DNA from: Bacteroidota bacterium
Lineage (GTDB): Bacteria > Bacteroidota > Bacteroidia > Chitinophagales > Chitinophagaceae
Assembly: GCA_018267795.1 (NCBI GenBank)
Contig: JAFDXS010000141.1
Coordinates: 1-6,653, forward strand
DNA length: 6,653 nucleotides
Direction of reading: 5' to 3'
Shown here: positions 1-5,862 of the stretch, one piece after another
How the letters are laid out: the number at the start of each line of letters is the position of its first letter
Numbering within the stretch: the stretch's first letter is position 1
Position numbers and translations under genes: made by a program
Notes under the pieces: generated by a model
The model's database searches: none
What the model was told of the DNA's origin: nothing
The model's input: the letters and a program-made list of their open reading frames with translations, nothing else

Positions 1-119
1 ATCCGGTTTGTTTCAATTTCCCTGCCGGGCACCAGGACATTAACTATACGCTGTGCCTGGGCATGCAGCATAAGCTAACTGTAACAGAAAGTGGTGGCCA
101 TCTTGAACTGATGAAATAA
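1..119 (+). CDS. C-terminal fragment of an unrecognised protein (5' end outside window)
   Basis: Reading from base 3, this frame is open for 38 codons and ends at TAA (117-119). The other two plus-strand frames close earlier, at about bases 41 and 76. The visible residues are mixed and non-repetitive, as in a globular protein: a PAGHQD stretch near the beginning, then LCLGMQH, and a final ESGGHLELMK. I see no membrane segment and no motif that I can assign to a family, so no function is proposed. The stop lies one base from the stop of the convergent rhodanese gene (121-414), which fits two real genes packed tail to tail. The fragment is short, so chance openness cannot be excluded. Confidence 0.55.
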   Translation, partial: PVCFNFPAGHQDINYTLCLGMQHKLTVTESGGHLELMK

Positions 120-120
120 T

Positions 121-414
121 TTACACAGTTGCTTTCCAGGCCGCCATACCGCCGGAAAGATTAATAAGATTGTCGTAGCCGGCAGCCTCAAGCCTTTGTA
201 TGGCAATGGTACTTCTGATGCCTTTTTCGCAATAAAGGACTACATCGCCTTCTTTAGGTATCTCGCTGATCCTATTCATCAGTTCGCCAAGCGGTATGTG
301 TATGCCTCCTATATTATAGTCATTACGCTCCCAGTCTTCACGGATGTCTATGAGTGTGATATCTCTGTTTGCTTTTATCCAGCTTTGCAGCTCTTCGGCG
401 CTTACCTGTTGCAT
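121..414 (-). CDS. Single-domain rhodanese-like protein
   Basis: A 97-residue protein made of one rhodanese domain and nothing else. The N-terminal CDC25-type motif is seen as LIDIREDWE (about 21-29). The GGIHIPLGEL stretch (36-45) matches the usual G-HIPG-A/I-P-L region. The active-site loop is C-E-K-G-I-R-S at 62-68, with Cys62 as the expected persulfide-carrying residue. The end, LSGGMAAWK (86-94), is the standard terminal GG-x-x-AW motif. Rhodaneses of this size carry or transfer sulfane sulfur in the cytoplasm; the true substrate cannot be read from sequence. There is no signal peptide. The ATG at 412-414 fits the family length. It lies 28 nt after the TMEM175-type gene on the same strand, so the two are probably co-transcribed. 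No terminator follows it. Confidence 0.92.
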   Translation of the reverse strand: MQQVSAEELQSWIKANRDITLIDIREDWERNDYNIGGIHIPLGELMNRISEIPKEGDVVLYCEKGIRSTIAIQRLEAAGYDNLINLSGGMAAWKATV

Positions 415-442
415 AAGGTATTAGAAATGATGAACTGTAAAA

Positions 443-1120
443 TTAGGCAGATAAATCTTCTCCGCCGGAGTGATTCTTGTCAATTATTCTTTCTACCAGT
501 TCTTCATCTTCTATACCATCGGGAATAAAAAAGAGAATAGGCATTACAGTAAAGCAAGCAAAGGAGATATAAATAGATACAAAAGCCATGGGGATGGACA
601 GCAAATATGCACCCATACCCAGAAAATTCTTAACCCTTGCCCGTTTATTCAATTTCGCTATTTCCCGCTGTATCAGTTTATCATCCTTATGCATCATATC
701 GTGCCGCATAGCGTATGCGCGCATGATAGAAAAAGAAAACGTGGCCATAAAGAGCACCCCACCGTATATAGCAGTTGACTGGGGCAAAAAAGGATTGCCG
801 CCCAGCATAGAAGTAGGAAACGGTATAAGGCTAAGCCAAAATAATAAGTTAAGATTGAGCCAAAGCAACTTTTCATCTACCCGCTGCAGCAACAGATACA
901 AATGGTGGTGGTTGAGCCACATAATACCCACTACCAGGAAGCTAAACACATAAGTAATAAGCTTAGGCACCAGGTTTATCAGTTGTTTCGTCACCACCAG
1001 TTGAGTGAAATTATCTTTACTGATAACATGGCTGAACTTAATATCAAATACCATGATGGTAATGATAATGGAGATAACACCATCGCTAAACGCTTCTACC
1101 CTGTTTGTTGATATATTCAT
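443..1120 (-). CDS. TMEM175-family (DUF1211) membrane protein, putative potassium channel
   Basis: A 225-residue integral membrane protein. The family signature is R7 followed by AFSDGV (10-15) in the first transmembrane helix, which runs on through IIITIMVF. In characterised bacterial TMEM175 channels this helix lines the pore in place of a P-loop selectivity filter. Further hydrophobic segments lie at about 50-68, 85-105, 116-135 and 165-200, consistent with one six-helix repeat. A WLNHHHLY motif at 68-75 matches the conserved aromatic-His region after helix 2. A basic loop (about 145-164) and an acidic cytoplasmic C-terminus (EDEELVE, 204-210) frame the last helices. Bacterial members form tetrameric K+-permeable channels; selectivity here is inferred from family only. 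The ATG at 1118-1120 is directly before the signature helix. The gene lies 58 nt after obg and 28 nt before the rhodanese gene. Confidence 0.88.
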   Translation of the reverse strand: MNISTNRVEAFSDGVISIIITIMVFDIKFSHVISKDNFTQLVVTKQLINLVPKLITYVFSFLVVGIMWLNHHHLYLLLQRVDEKLLWLNLNLLFWLSLIPFPTSMLGGNPFLPQSTAIYGGVLFMATFSFSIMRAYAMRHDMMHKDDKLIQREIAKLNKRARVKNFLGMGAYLLSIPMAFVSIYISFACFTVMPILFFIPDGIEDEELVERIIDKNHSGGEDLSA

Positions 1121-1138
1121 AACCCCTTATAACATAAA

Positions 1139-1159
1139 GCTATACAATTTCTGTATAGC
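1139..1159 (-). terminator. Hairpin downstream of obg, probable weak intrinsic terminator
   Basis: GCTATACA (1139-1146) and TGTATAGC (1152-1159) form a perfect 8-bp stem with a 5-nt loop. Read on the minus strand it lies about 20 nt after the obg stop and is followed by TTTATGTTAT, a moderately U-rich tail. The stem has only three G-C pairs, so termination may be partial, leaving some read-through into the TMEM175-type gene, whose start is 19 nt further on. Confidence 0.6.
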
Positions 1160-1178
1160 AATAAAGGTTATGCCAGCA

Positions 1179-2177
1179 TTAGTCCTTATCGTTCAGTGCC
1201 GTCCAAAGCACGTCTTTCAAAGTGTTGATGCCTTGTTGGGTAACTGCTGAAATAAATAAATGGGGAATATCTGTGGGCAGTGTTTCTGCTATTGCCTCCT
1301 TAAGTTCATCATCCAGCATATCGCTTTTGCTTATAGCTATAATGATCTTCTTATCCAGCAATTCGGGATTATACTCTTCCAGCTCGTTGAGCAGGATATT
1401 AAACTCCTTAGCATGGTCAGGGCTATCAGCCGGTATCAGGAATAAGAGAACAGAGTTGCGCTCAATATGCCTCAGGAAACGATGACCAAGGCCCTTGCCT
1501 TCCGCTGCACCTTCTATTATACCGGGAAGATCGGCAATGCAGAATGATTTATTGTCTTTGTACTGTACTATGCCCAGCTGGGGTACCAGCGTGGTAAATG
1601 CATAATTAGCTATTTTAGGTTTTGCCGCGCTCACTACAGAAAGCAAGGTAGATTTACCTGCATTAGGGAAGCCTACAAGGCCTACATCTGCAAGTATCTT
1701 CATTTCTAATACCTTCCAGCCCTCATGACCCATCTCGCCGGGCTGTGCATATTCGGGAGCCTGGTTGGTAGCGCTCTTAAAGTTGGTATTACCCAGTCCG
1801 CCACGGCCACCCGGTACCCATACTACTTCCTGGCCATCTTCCAGTATTTCTGCTTCTATCTCTTCCGTTTCCTCATCTATGGCTATAGTACCAAGTGGCA
1901 CTTCCAGAATTATATCCTCACCCTGGCGACCGGTGCAGTTATCTTTACTACCACCTTCACCATTTTCTGCCAGTACATTTTTGTGATAACGTAAATGCAG
2001 CAGCGTCCATAGCTGCTTATTGCCACGAAGTATAATATGGCCGCCACGGCCGCCATCGCCACCGTCAGGACCAGCATTAGGATTGAATTTAGTGCGTGCG
2101 AAATGCGCGCTACCGGCACCACCCTTACCGGAACGGCAGAAGATCCTTATATAATCTACAAAGTTTCCTTTTTCCAC
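1179..2177 (-). CDS. obg: Obg-family GTPase (ObgE/CgtA), ribosome assembly
   Basis: A 332-residue Obg protein. It is a GTPase that binds the 50S subunit late in assembly and links it to growth and ppGpp. The glycine-rich Obg fold covers about residues 3-160 (CRSGKGGAGSAHF, GPDGGDGGRGGHI, PGGRGGLGN). The G domain follows: G1 GFPNAGKST at 169-177, switch I/G2 FTTLVPQLG at 194-202, G3 DLPG at 216-219, G4 as SKSD at 283-286 and G5 SA at 310-311. The G4 Asn is replaced by Ser, which I understand to be tolerated in related Bacteroidota Obg proteins. The protein ends right after the G domain, so the C-terminal OCT domain of E. coli or Bacillus Obg is absent. The start is GTG (2175-2177): NFVDYIRIF then aligns with the usual family N-terminus. 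Its first base is the last base of the adk stop (TAGTG on the minus strand), implying translational coupling. Confidence 0.97.
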   Translation of the reverse strand: MEKGNFVDYIRIFCRSGKGGAGSAHFARTKFNPNAGPDGGDGGRGGHIILRGNKQLWTLLHLRYHKNVLAENGEGGSKDNCTGRQGEDIILEVPLGTIAIDEETEEIEAEILEDGQEVVWVPGGRGGLGNTNFKSATNQAPEYAQPGEMGHEGWKVLEMKILADVGLVGFPNAGKSTLLSVVSAAKPKIANYAFTTLVPQLGIVQYKDNKSFCIADLPGIIEGAAEGKGLGHRFLRHIERNSVLLFLIPADSPDHAKEFNILLNELEEYNPELLDKKIIIAISKSDMLDDELKEAIAETLPTDIPHLFISAVTQQGINTLKDVLWTALNDKD

Positions 2178-2758
2178 TAGGCCGGCAGGAGGTATTTGTC
2201 AATATGCTTTGAAAGTATTTTGAAAGTGTCTTCTATAGTATTGTCACCTTTCACACGTTCCAGCTTACCGTGGTGATTGTAATATGTTGCCACAGGCTCT
2301 GTTTTGGTCTGGTATTCTTTTACACGCTTGCCTATCACTTCTTCATTGTCGTCGCTGCGACCAGATGTAGTGCCGCGATTGATCAGGCGCTTCATCAGCT
2401 CTTCAGCAGGTACTTCTAAGGATAATACAAGGTGTATTTGTGTATTCTTAAACTCCAGCAGCTTATCCAGCGCCTCGGCCTGGGCCTTAGTGCGCGGAAA
2501 ACCATCGAATATAAATCCGCGTGCCTCCGGCCTTTCATCTATTTTGCTGCTTATCATACCTATCACCACTTCGTCAGGCACCAGCAGACCCTGGTCCATA
2601 TATTTTTTAGCTTCCACGCCCAGGGGGGTATGACGGCTCACTTCATCACGCAGCAGATCCCCGGTTGAGATGTGCTCTAACTGGTAGGTCTTTACAATAT
2701 TTTCAGATTGCGTGCCCTTACCACTGCCCGGAGGACCAAATAAAATCAAATTAAACAT
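2177..2758 (-). CDS. adk: Adenylate kinase, short (LID without zinc site) form
   Basis: A 193-residue adenylate kinase (ATP + AMP = 2 ADP), cytoplasmic and essential for adenylate balance. The P-loop GPPGSGKGT is at 8-16, the AMP-binding STGDLLR at 31-37, and DGFPRT at 85-90. The LID region has R124, INRG and GRSDD (127-137) but none of the four zinc-binding cysteines, and is shortened as in other small bacterial Adk proteins. I chose the ATG at 2756-2758 because it places the P-loop at residue 8, as is normal. An in-frame ATG at 2812 would add 18 residues unlike the family, and it lies inside the -33 box of the promoter described below. The gene is the first of an adk-obg operon, overlapping obg by one base. 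No Shine-Dalgarno sequence is visible. Confidence 0.97.
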   Translation of the reverse strand: MFNLILFGPPGSGKGTQSENIVKTYQLEHISTGDLLRDEVSRHTPLGVEAKKYMDQGLLVPDEVVIGMISSKIDERPEARGFIFDGFPRTKAQAEALDKLLEFKNTQIHLVLSLEVPAEELMKRLINRGTTSGRSDDNEEVIGKRVKEYQTKTEPVATYYNHHGKLERVKGDNTIEDTFKILSKHIDKYLLPA

Positions 2759-3084
2759 AATTAGAAAAATAAATTTAACGTCACAAAAATAGCCAACTGT
2801 ACGAATTAACAATGAAAACTATCAGAAGATTAAGTTATTACCGCATTTGGCAATAGTATAATTAGCTATTCGGGGGATAAAACTCCGGCTCTTTATCTGT
2901 GAAAAAGAGCAATCAGGCCAGGAAGCAACCACCCGCACATTACAGTCTCACACGGCAAATCCTCATTACTAAGGATATAAAAAAGACTCTCACCATCTTA
3001 TATATAATTTGCTAATCTAAACCAGTGATCTCTAAAGTTATCAAATTTTTAAATAACAAAATATTCCCGCTTCCCATTTTAGCA
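2759..3084. other. Gene-free 326-nt stretch with adk promoter and a hairpin cluster
   Basis: No plausible coding frame is seen on either strand between adk and rluE. The right-hand flank of adk holds its promoter (2784-2813). Further up are two abutting hairpins: a 5-bp stem with one G-U pair at about 2871-2887, and a perfect 7-bp stem GCTCTTT/AAAGAGC at 2888-2910 with a 9-nt loop. A G/C-richer segment follows (2913-2940). From about 2980 to 3084 the sequence is AT-rich and only weak helices are visible, such as GTTAT/ATAAC at 3037-3057 just after rluE. No convincing terminator for rluE was found. The role of the hairpin cluster is unknown. Confidence 0.5.
2784..2813 (-). promoter_or_regulatory. 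Bacteroidota-type promoter for adk-obg
   Basis: On the minus strand TATTTTTG (2791-2784) is an exact match to the Bacteroidota -7 consensus TAnnTTTG. ATTG (2813-2810) is a good -33 box, separated by 18 nt. Transcription would begin near 2777, leaving a leader of about 20 nt before the adk ATG at 2758. The spacing is identical to that of the batB promoter in this window, which supports both calls. Confidence 0.72.
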
Positions 3085-3672
3085 TTACTTTCTGAAAAGC
3101 AGATCTTTTATACCTGCGTCTGTTATTTTGAAGTCGCCGGGCTGCATATCATTTATGCTTACCATTCCAATACTGTTTCTTATCAGCCGCAATGTAGGAA
3201 AACCTACTGCGGCAGTCATACGTCTTACTTGCCTGTTTTTACCTTCGGATATGGTGAGCGATACCCATGAAGTAGGAATATCTTTTCTAAATCTTATTGG
3301 CGGATTTCGCTCCGGCACCTTTGGTTCTTCTTCAAAAATTTTTGCAATGGCCGGTTTTGTTTTATACATCTTGCCATTCACATTTATCTGTATACCTTGC
3401 TGCAGTTTTCTTATTGCTTCATCATTTATCATTCCTTCCACTTGAACCCAATATGTGCGCTTATGTGCAAATGACGGATCGAGCAATTGGTGTGTAAGCG
3501 GCTTATCATTTGTTAACAAAAGCAGTCCTTCGCTGTCATAATCTAATCTGCCCACAGGGTAAATATCTTTCCCAATATTCTTCAAATAGCCGGCTAAAGT
3601 CGCTTTTTCTCCTTCTCGCGAAAATTGTGATAGTACCTGAAATGGTTTATAAAAAATGTAGTACTGCAGCAT
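3085..3672 (-). CDS. rluE: 23S rRNA pseudouridine synthase RluE (RsuA family)
   Basis: A 195-residue RNA-modifying enzyme that isomerises uridine to pseudouridine in 23S rRNA; E. coli RluE acts on U2457 in the peptidyl-transferase region. The sequence begins at once with the catalytic fold (YKPFQVLSQF, 8-17) and has no N-terminal S4 domain, as expected for RluE and unlike RsuA or RluB. The catalytic motif is GRLD at 41-44 with Asp44, inside GRLDYDSEGLLLLTND. RNPPIR (122-127), IPTSW (132-136), GKNRQVRRM (144-152) and VGFPTLRLIR (156-165) closely follow E. coli RluE from memory, so I favour RluE over other RsuA-family members. The ATG at 3670-3672 is directly before the fold; no Shine-Dalgarno is seen. 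A strong terminator-like hairpin lies 56 nt upstream of the start codon, so expression may depend on read-through or on a promoter between them. Confidence 0.92.
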   Translation of the reverse strand: MLQYYIFYKPFQVLSQFSREGEKATLAGYLKNIGKDIYPVGRLDYDSEGLLLLTNDKPLTHQLLDPSFAHKRTYWVQVEGMINDEAIRKLQQGIQINVNGKMYKTKPAIAKIFEEEPKVPERNPPIRFRKDIPTSWVSLTISEGKNRQVRRMTAAVGFPTLRLIRNSIGMVSINDMQPGDFKITDAGIKDLLFRK

Positions 3673-3727
3673 GCTAAAAAAATGTATCGGCTGAAACTTG
3701 CTATAGTAAAGGTTTTCAAGGGAGCAT

Positions 3728-3763
3728 AAAAAAAGTCCGGAAGTGTTGTGGGACTTCCGGACT
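3728..3763 (-). terminator. Strong intrinsic terminator upstream of rluE (orphan or attenuator)
   Basis: AGTCCGGAAGT (3734-3744) and ACTTCCGGACT (3753-3763) form a perfect 11-bp GC-rich stem with an 8-nt loop. On the minus strand it is followed directly by seven T (3734-3728), a textbook rho-independent terminator. The batC operon already has its own terminator about 135 nt upstream, so this one must end either read-through, a short untranslated RNA, or the rluE leader itself. Confidence 0.88.
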
Positions 3764-3769
3764 CGTATA

Positions 3770-3798
3770 AAGGATGGGTTAGTAAGTACAATCCTTAC
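3770..3798 (-). promoter_or_regulatory. Alternative pairings just upstream of the rluE leader terminator
   Basis: On the minus strand GTAAG (3798-3794) can pair with CTTAC (3786-3782) in a small 5-bp hairpin. Alternatively AAGGAT (3796-3791) can pair with ATCCTT (3775-3770). The two helices share bases 3794-3796 and so exclude one another. Such an arrangement directly ahead of a terminator resembles an attenuator, but the helices are short and could be coincidental. No leader peptide with its own stop was found. Confidence 0.3.
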
Positions 3799-3890
3799 AC
3801 AATATTAAAAATAATTTCACGACTAAAAAAATTCTTTACAATTTTTTTTTGCGATGTTGAAAAGCTGTTGACAACTTATAAAGCGATAAT

Positions 3891-3942
3891 AAAAACAATA
3901 AAGGCATTTAGTATTTTATAGCAGCTGTGTAAATGCCTTTAT
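3891..3942 (-). terminator. Intrinsic terminator of the batB-batC operon
   Basis: ATAAAGGCATTTA (3898-3910) and TAAATGCCTTTAT (3930-3942) form a perfect 13-bp stem with a 19-nt loop. On the minus strand the stem begins 14 nt after the batC stop and is followed by TGTTTTTATT, a U-rich tract. The long stem compensates for its modest G+C content. The tail lies on the minus-strand side only, so it acts in that direction. Confidence 0.82.
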
Positions 3943-3955
3943 CCTTTAAAATTTA

Positions 3956-4726
3956 TTACCAGTCTTTTTCCATTCTTACAGGCACACCTTTCTCTTTTTG
4001 TTTTTTATCCTGCAGCTTTTTTTCTTCCTGTTGCAGTGCGTTTAATAATTGGTCGGCTTGTTTTTCAGACAGCTTACTTGGCTGTGACTGCGGATGCTGC
4101 TGATCGTTTTTATCCTGCTGGTCTTTGTGTTGTTGGTCCTTATTTTGATCACCTTTGTCTTTCTGATCTTTGTTCTGTTGGTCCTTATTTTGCTGGTCTT
4201 TCTTTTGTTGATCTTTGTTCTGCTGGTTTTGTTTATCCTTGTTCTGCTGGTCTTTATTCTTTTGATCTTTATTGTTCTTGCCACCTCCACCATTCTGTTT
4301 CTTCATCATCTCCAGTGCGTAGGAGAGATTGTATTTTGCATCTGCATCCTGTGGGTTATTGCGCAGGGCTTGCTTGTAATAATCTACTGCATCTTCCCAT
4401 TTTTTTTCCTGCATGTAGGTATTACCTATATTATAGTTAGCCTGCCCCTTTGCGTCTTTGTTATTAGCAGTCTTGGCTGCCGCCGCCAGTACTTTTCTCG
4501 ATGCGTCTAGCTGGCCTTGCTGGTATAGTGAGTTACCGAGGTTAAAGATACCCGGCAGGTTGTTAGGATTTTTCTGCAACGCTTTTTCATATTCCTGCGA
4601 TGCTTCCTTATACTTCTTCTCCTCGTACAGCTTATTCCCTTTTAGTATCAAGCTGTTATTCGTTTGTGCATAGCTTAGTGTTGCCATGCACGCAAGAATA
4701 GCTGTTATGTAAAGTCCCTTGCTCAT
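3956..4726 (-). CDS. batC: BatC-like TPR protein with KDQ-rich linker
   Basis: A 256-residue exported protein. Residues 1-20 form a signal peptide (hydrophobic ITAILACMATLSYA, likely cut before Gln21). Tetratricopeptide repeats follow at about 25-58, 59-92 and 93-126, with the typical GN.LY...KY.EA..EYEKAL pattern. Residues 146-215 are a low-complexity linker of repeated NKDQQ-like units. The C-terminus (LSEKQADQLLNALQQEEK ... RMEKDW) matches the conserved tail of BatC proteins. Bat proteins were named for aerotolerance in Bacteroides; BatC is thought to work in the periplasm with the vWA proteins BatA/BatB, but its biochemical activity is unsettled. The start ATG overlaps the batB stop (ATGA at 4726-4723), implying coupled translation. 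An intrinsic terminator follows, so batD and batE are not in this operon. Confidence 0.88.
   Translation of the reverse strand: MSKGLYITAILACMATLSYAQTNNSLILKGNKLYEEKKYKEASQEYEKALQKNPNNLPGIFNLGNSLYQQGQLDASRKVLAAAAKTANNKDAKGQANYNIGNTYMQEKKWEDAVDYYKQALRNNPQDADAKYNLSYALEMMKKQNGGGGKNNKDQKNKDQQNKDKQNQQNKDQQKKDQQNKDQQNKDQKDKGDQNKDQQHKDQQDKNDQQHPQSQPSKLSEKQADQLLNALQQEEKKLQDKKQKEKGVPVRMEKDW
4094..4276 (-). repeat. Degenerate in-gene repeat encoding (N)KDQQ units
   Basis: Within batC, short degenerate units of about 12-18 nt (ctggtctttattctt-like on the plus strand) recur across roughly 180 nt and encode NKDQQ, KDQKNKDQQ and similar. The units differ at synonymous positions, so the tract is old enough to have drifted but remains a likely site of slippage length change. 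The complementary strand reads as an artificial string of Leu, Val, Ile and Phe. Confidence 0.85.
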
Positions 4727-5733
4727 ACTGTTTTTGCTTTCATCTTTTTATTTGCTCCCGGCAATATCCATTCAATGATCAATATCAGAAAACCTACAAT
4801 AAGGAAGTACTGAAAATAACTAGTGAAGTCTGTAAACACCACAGCACCCAGGCTTTTTTGTTCCATACCGCTTAGCTCATCCATCAGCTTGTCTGCTACT
4901 TCATCTGCATTGCTTAGCAGGCTATAGGTACCATGCCCTGCTGCGGCTATAGAGCGCAGCTCATCTTCATTCAGCTTGCTTATTACCGGGTTGCCTTTAT
5001 CATCCAGCTTCACTGCCTTAGTATCAGGGTCATAGAGTGTAGCACCTTGCGGCGAGCCTATGCCTACGGTATGCACTATCACGCCCTGGTCAGCAGCTTC
5101 CCTTGCTTTTTCCAGCGCATGCTCGTCATGATCCTCACCATCTGATATAATGACAAGCGATTTATATTTTTTCTCTTTTTGCGAGAATGACTGCAGCGAC
5201 ATATCTATAGCATCGCCTATCACAGTGCCTTGCATAGGTACTATATCGGGTGTCACGTTTTGCAGCATCATCTTCACTGCGCTGTAGTCCACGGTGAGCG
5301 GCACCTGCAGATAAGCCCTGCCCGCAAACACAACCAGTGCTACGCGGTCGTTCTGCATATGGTCTATCATGCGGTTTATCAGTTGCTTGGCGCGCGTTAG
5401 CCTGTCCGGTTGTATATCGCGCGCCAGCATACTTTTACTTATATCCAGCGCTATCACCACGTCCACGCCTTTGCGCTGTACCTTTTCTGTTTTATCACCG
5501 GTCTGTAGGTTTGCCCAGCCTATTACTATGCAGCAGAAGGCAATACATAATAATATAAAGCGCATGGTATTGCGCCCGGGTATAAAGCCGAGCATTTGCT
5601 CAGATACCAGTCTTGCCTCACCCAGTTTTTTCAGTTTGCTTCTGCGCCAATAGAGCATCCATAGAAACAGTATAAGAAGGACCGGCAGCAAGCCCAGGGC
5701 AAATAAATAAGATATATGTTGAAAGCGAAGCAT
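4723..5733 (-). CDS. batB: BatB-like von Willebrand factor A domain membrane protein
   Basis: A 336-residue inner-membrane protein. Hydrophobic segments lie at about 8-28 and 57-74, followed by a vWA domain (about 89-285) and a final membrane helix at 306-324 with a basic cytoplasmic tail. The MIDAS metal site is complete: DISKS (97-101), Thr170 in MQGTVIGDAI, and SDGED (197-201). This layout, with the vWA domain facing the periplasm between helices, is that of BatB; LARDIQPDRLTRAK and FAGRAYLQVPLT are typical. BatA is similar but usually precedes BatB in the operon; here no second vWA gene is adjacent. Bat proteins are linked to aerotolerance and envelope stress, and the ligand of the metal site is unknown. 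The ATG at 5731-5733 lies about 14 nt from the predicted transcription start. It overlaps batC by four bases. Confidence 0.92.
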   Translation of the reverse strand: MLRFQHISYLFALGLLPVLLILFLWMLYWRRSKLKKLGEARLVSEQMLGFIPGRNTMRFILLCIAFCCIVIGWANLQTGDKTEKVQRKGVDVVIALDISKSMLARDIQPDRLTRAKQLINRMIDHMQNDRVALVVFAGRAYLQVPLTVDYSAVKMMLQNVTPDIVPMQGTVIGDAIDMSLQSFSQKEKKYKSLVIISDGEDHDEHALEKAREAADQGVIVHTVGIGSPQGATLYDPDTKAVKLDDKGNPVISKLNEDELRSIAAAGHGTYSLLSNADEVADKLMDELSGMEQKSLGAVVFTDFTSYFQYFLIVGFLILIIEWILPGANKKMKAKTV

Positions 5734-5753
5734 GGTATTGTTTAGAACGAACG

Positions 5754-5783
5754 CAAATTTAATCTTCTATTGATTTTGTCAAG
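5754..5783 (-). promoter_or_regulatory. Bacteroidota-type promoter for batB-batC
   Basis: On the minus strand TAAATTTG (5761-5754) matches the -7 consensus TAnnTTTG exactly. CTTG (5783-5780) serves as the -33 box, 18 nt upstream. Transcription would start near 5747, giving a leader of only about 14 nt. No Shine-Dalgarno is visible. The -33 box lies within an inverted repeat. Confidence 0.75.
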
Positions 5784-5792
5784 ATAGACAAA
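5775..5792. promoter_or_regulatory. Inverted repeat over the batB -33 box, possible operator
   Basis: TTTGTC (5775-5780), a 6-nt spacer, and GACAAA (5787-5792) form a perfect inverted repeat that covers the -33 box of the batB promoter. It lies between two divergent genes. A dimeric regulator bound here would block the promoter; the arms are short, so chance is possible. Confidence 0.3.
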
Positions 5793-5862
5793 TTATGTTT
5801 TTTAATTTTTTTAACATCGGTATTTTCTCTGTTTATCTTGCATAAATTTTTCCTCCATACTC

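Noticed and set aside
1121..1160. Promoter for the TMEM175-type gene (TAGCTTTA, one mismatch to TAnnTTTG)
   Set aside because: There is no TTG box at 18 nt and the site lies inside the obg hairpin, so it is not supported well enough to list.
2888..2910. Riboswitch of the SAM type on the plus strand
   Set aside because: The CTCTTTATC and GCAACC fragments recall SAM riboswitches, but the order and spacing do not fit and no plus-strand gene follows.
2911..2935. Candidate SRP (4.5S) RNA tip
   Set aside because: Only short pieces match. The GGAA tetraloop helix cannot form in the available bases, so it is kept only as part of an unexplained structured region.
3037..3057. Terminator for rluE (GTTAT/ATAAC hairpin)
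   Set aside because: The stem is five nearly all-AT pairs and is followed by only three T on the minus strand, too weak to call.
3594..3791. A 65-codon minus-strand frame crossing the rluE leader
   Set aside because: It starts at a weak codon, runs through the terminator hairpin and out of frame into rluE, and its residues look like no known family.
4094..4510. A long plus-strand frame encoding a very hydrophobic protein opposite batC
   Set aside because: It is the antisense reading of the Lys/Asp/Gln/Asn codon repeat, which automatically yields Leu, Val, Ile and Phe. It has no separate promoter or ribosome site and lies wholly on batC.
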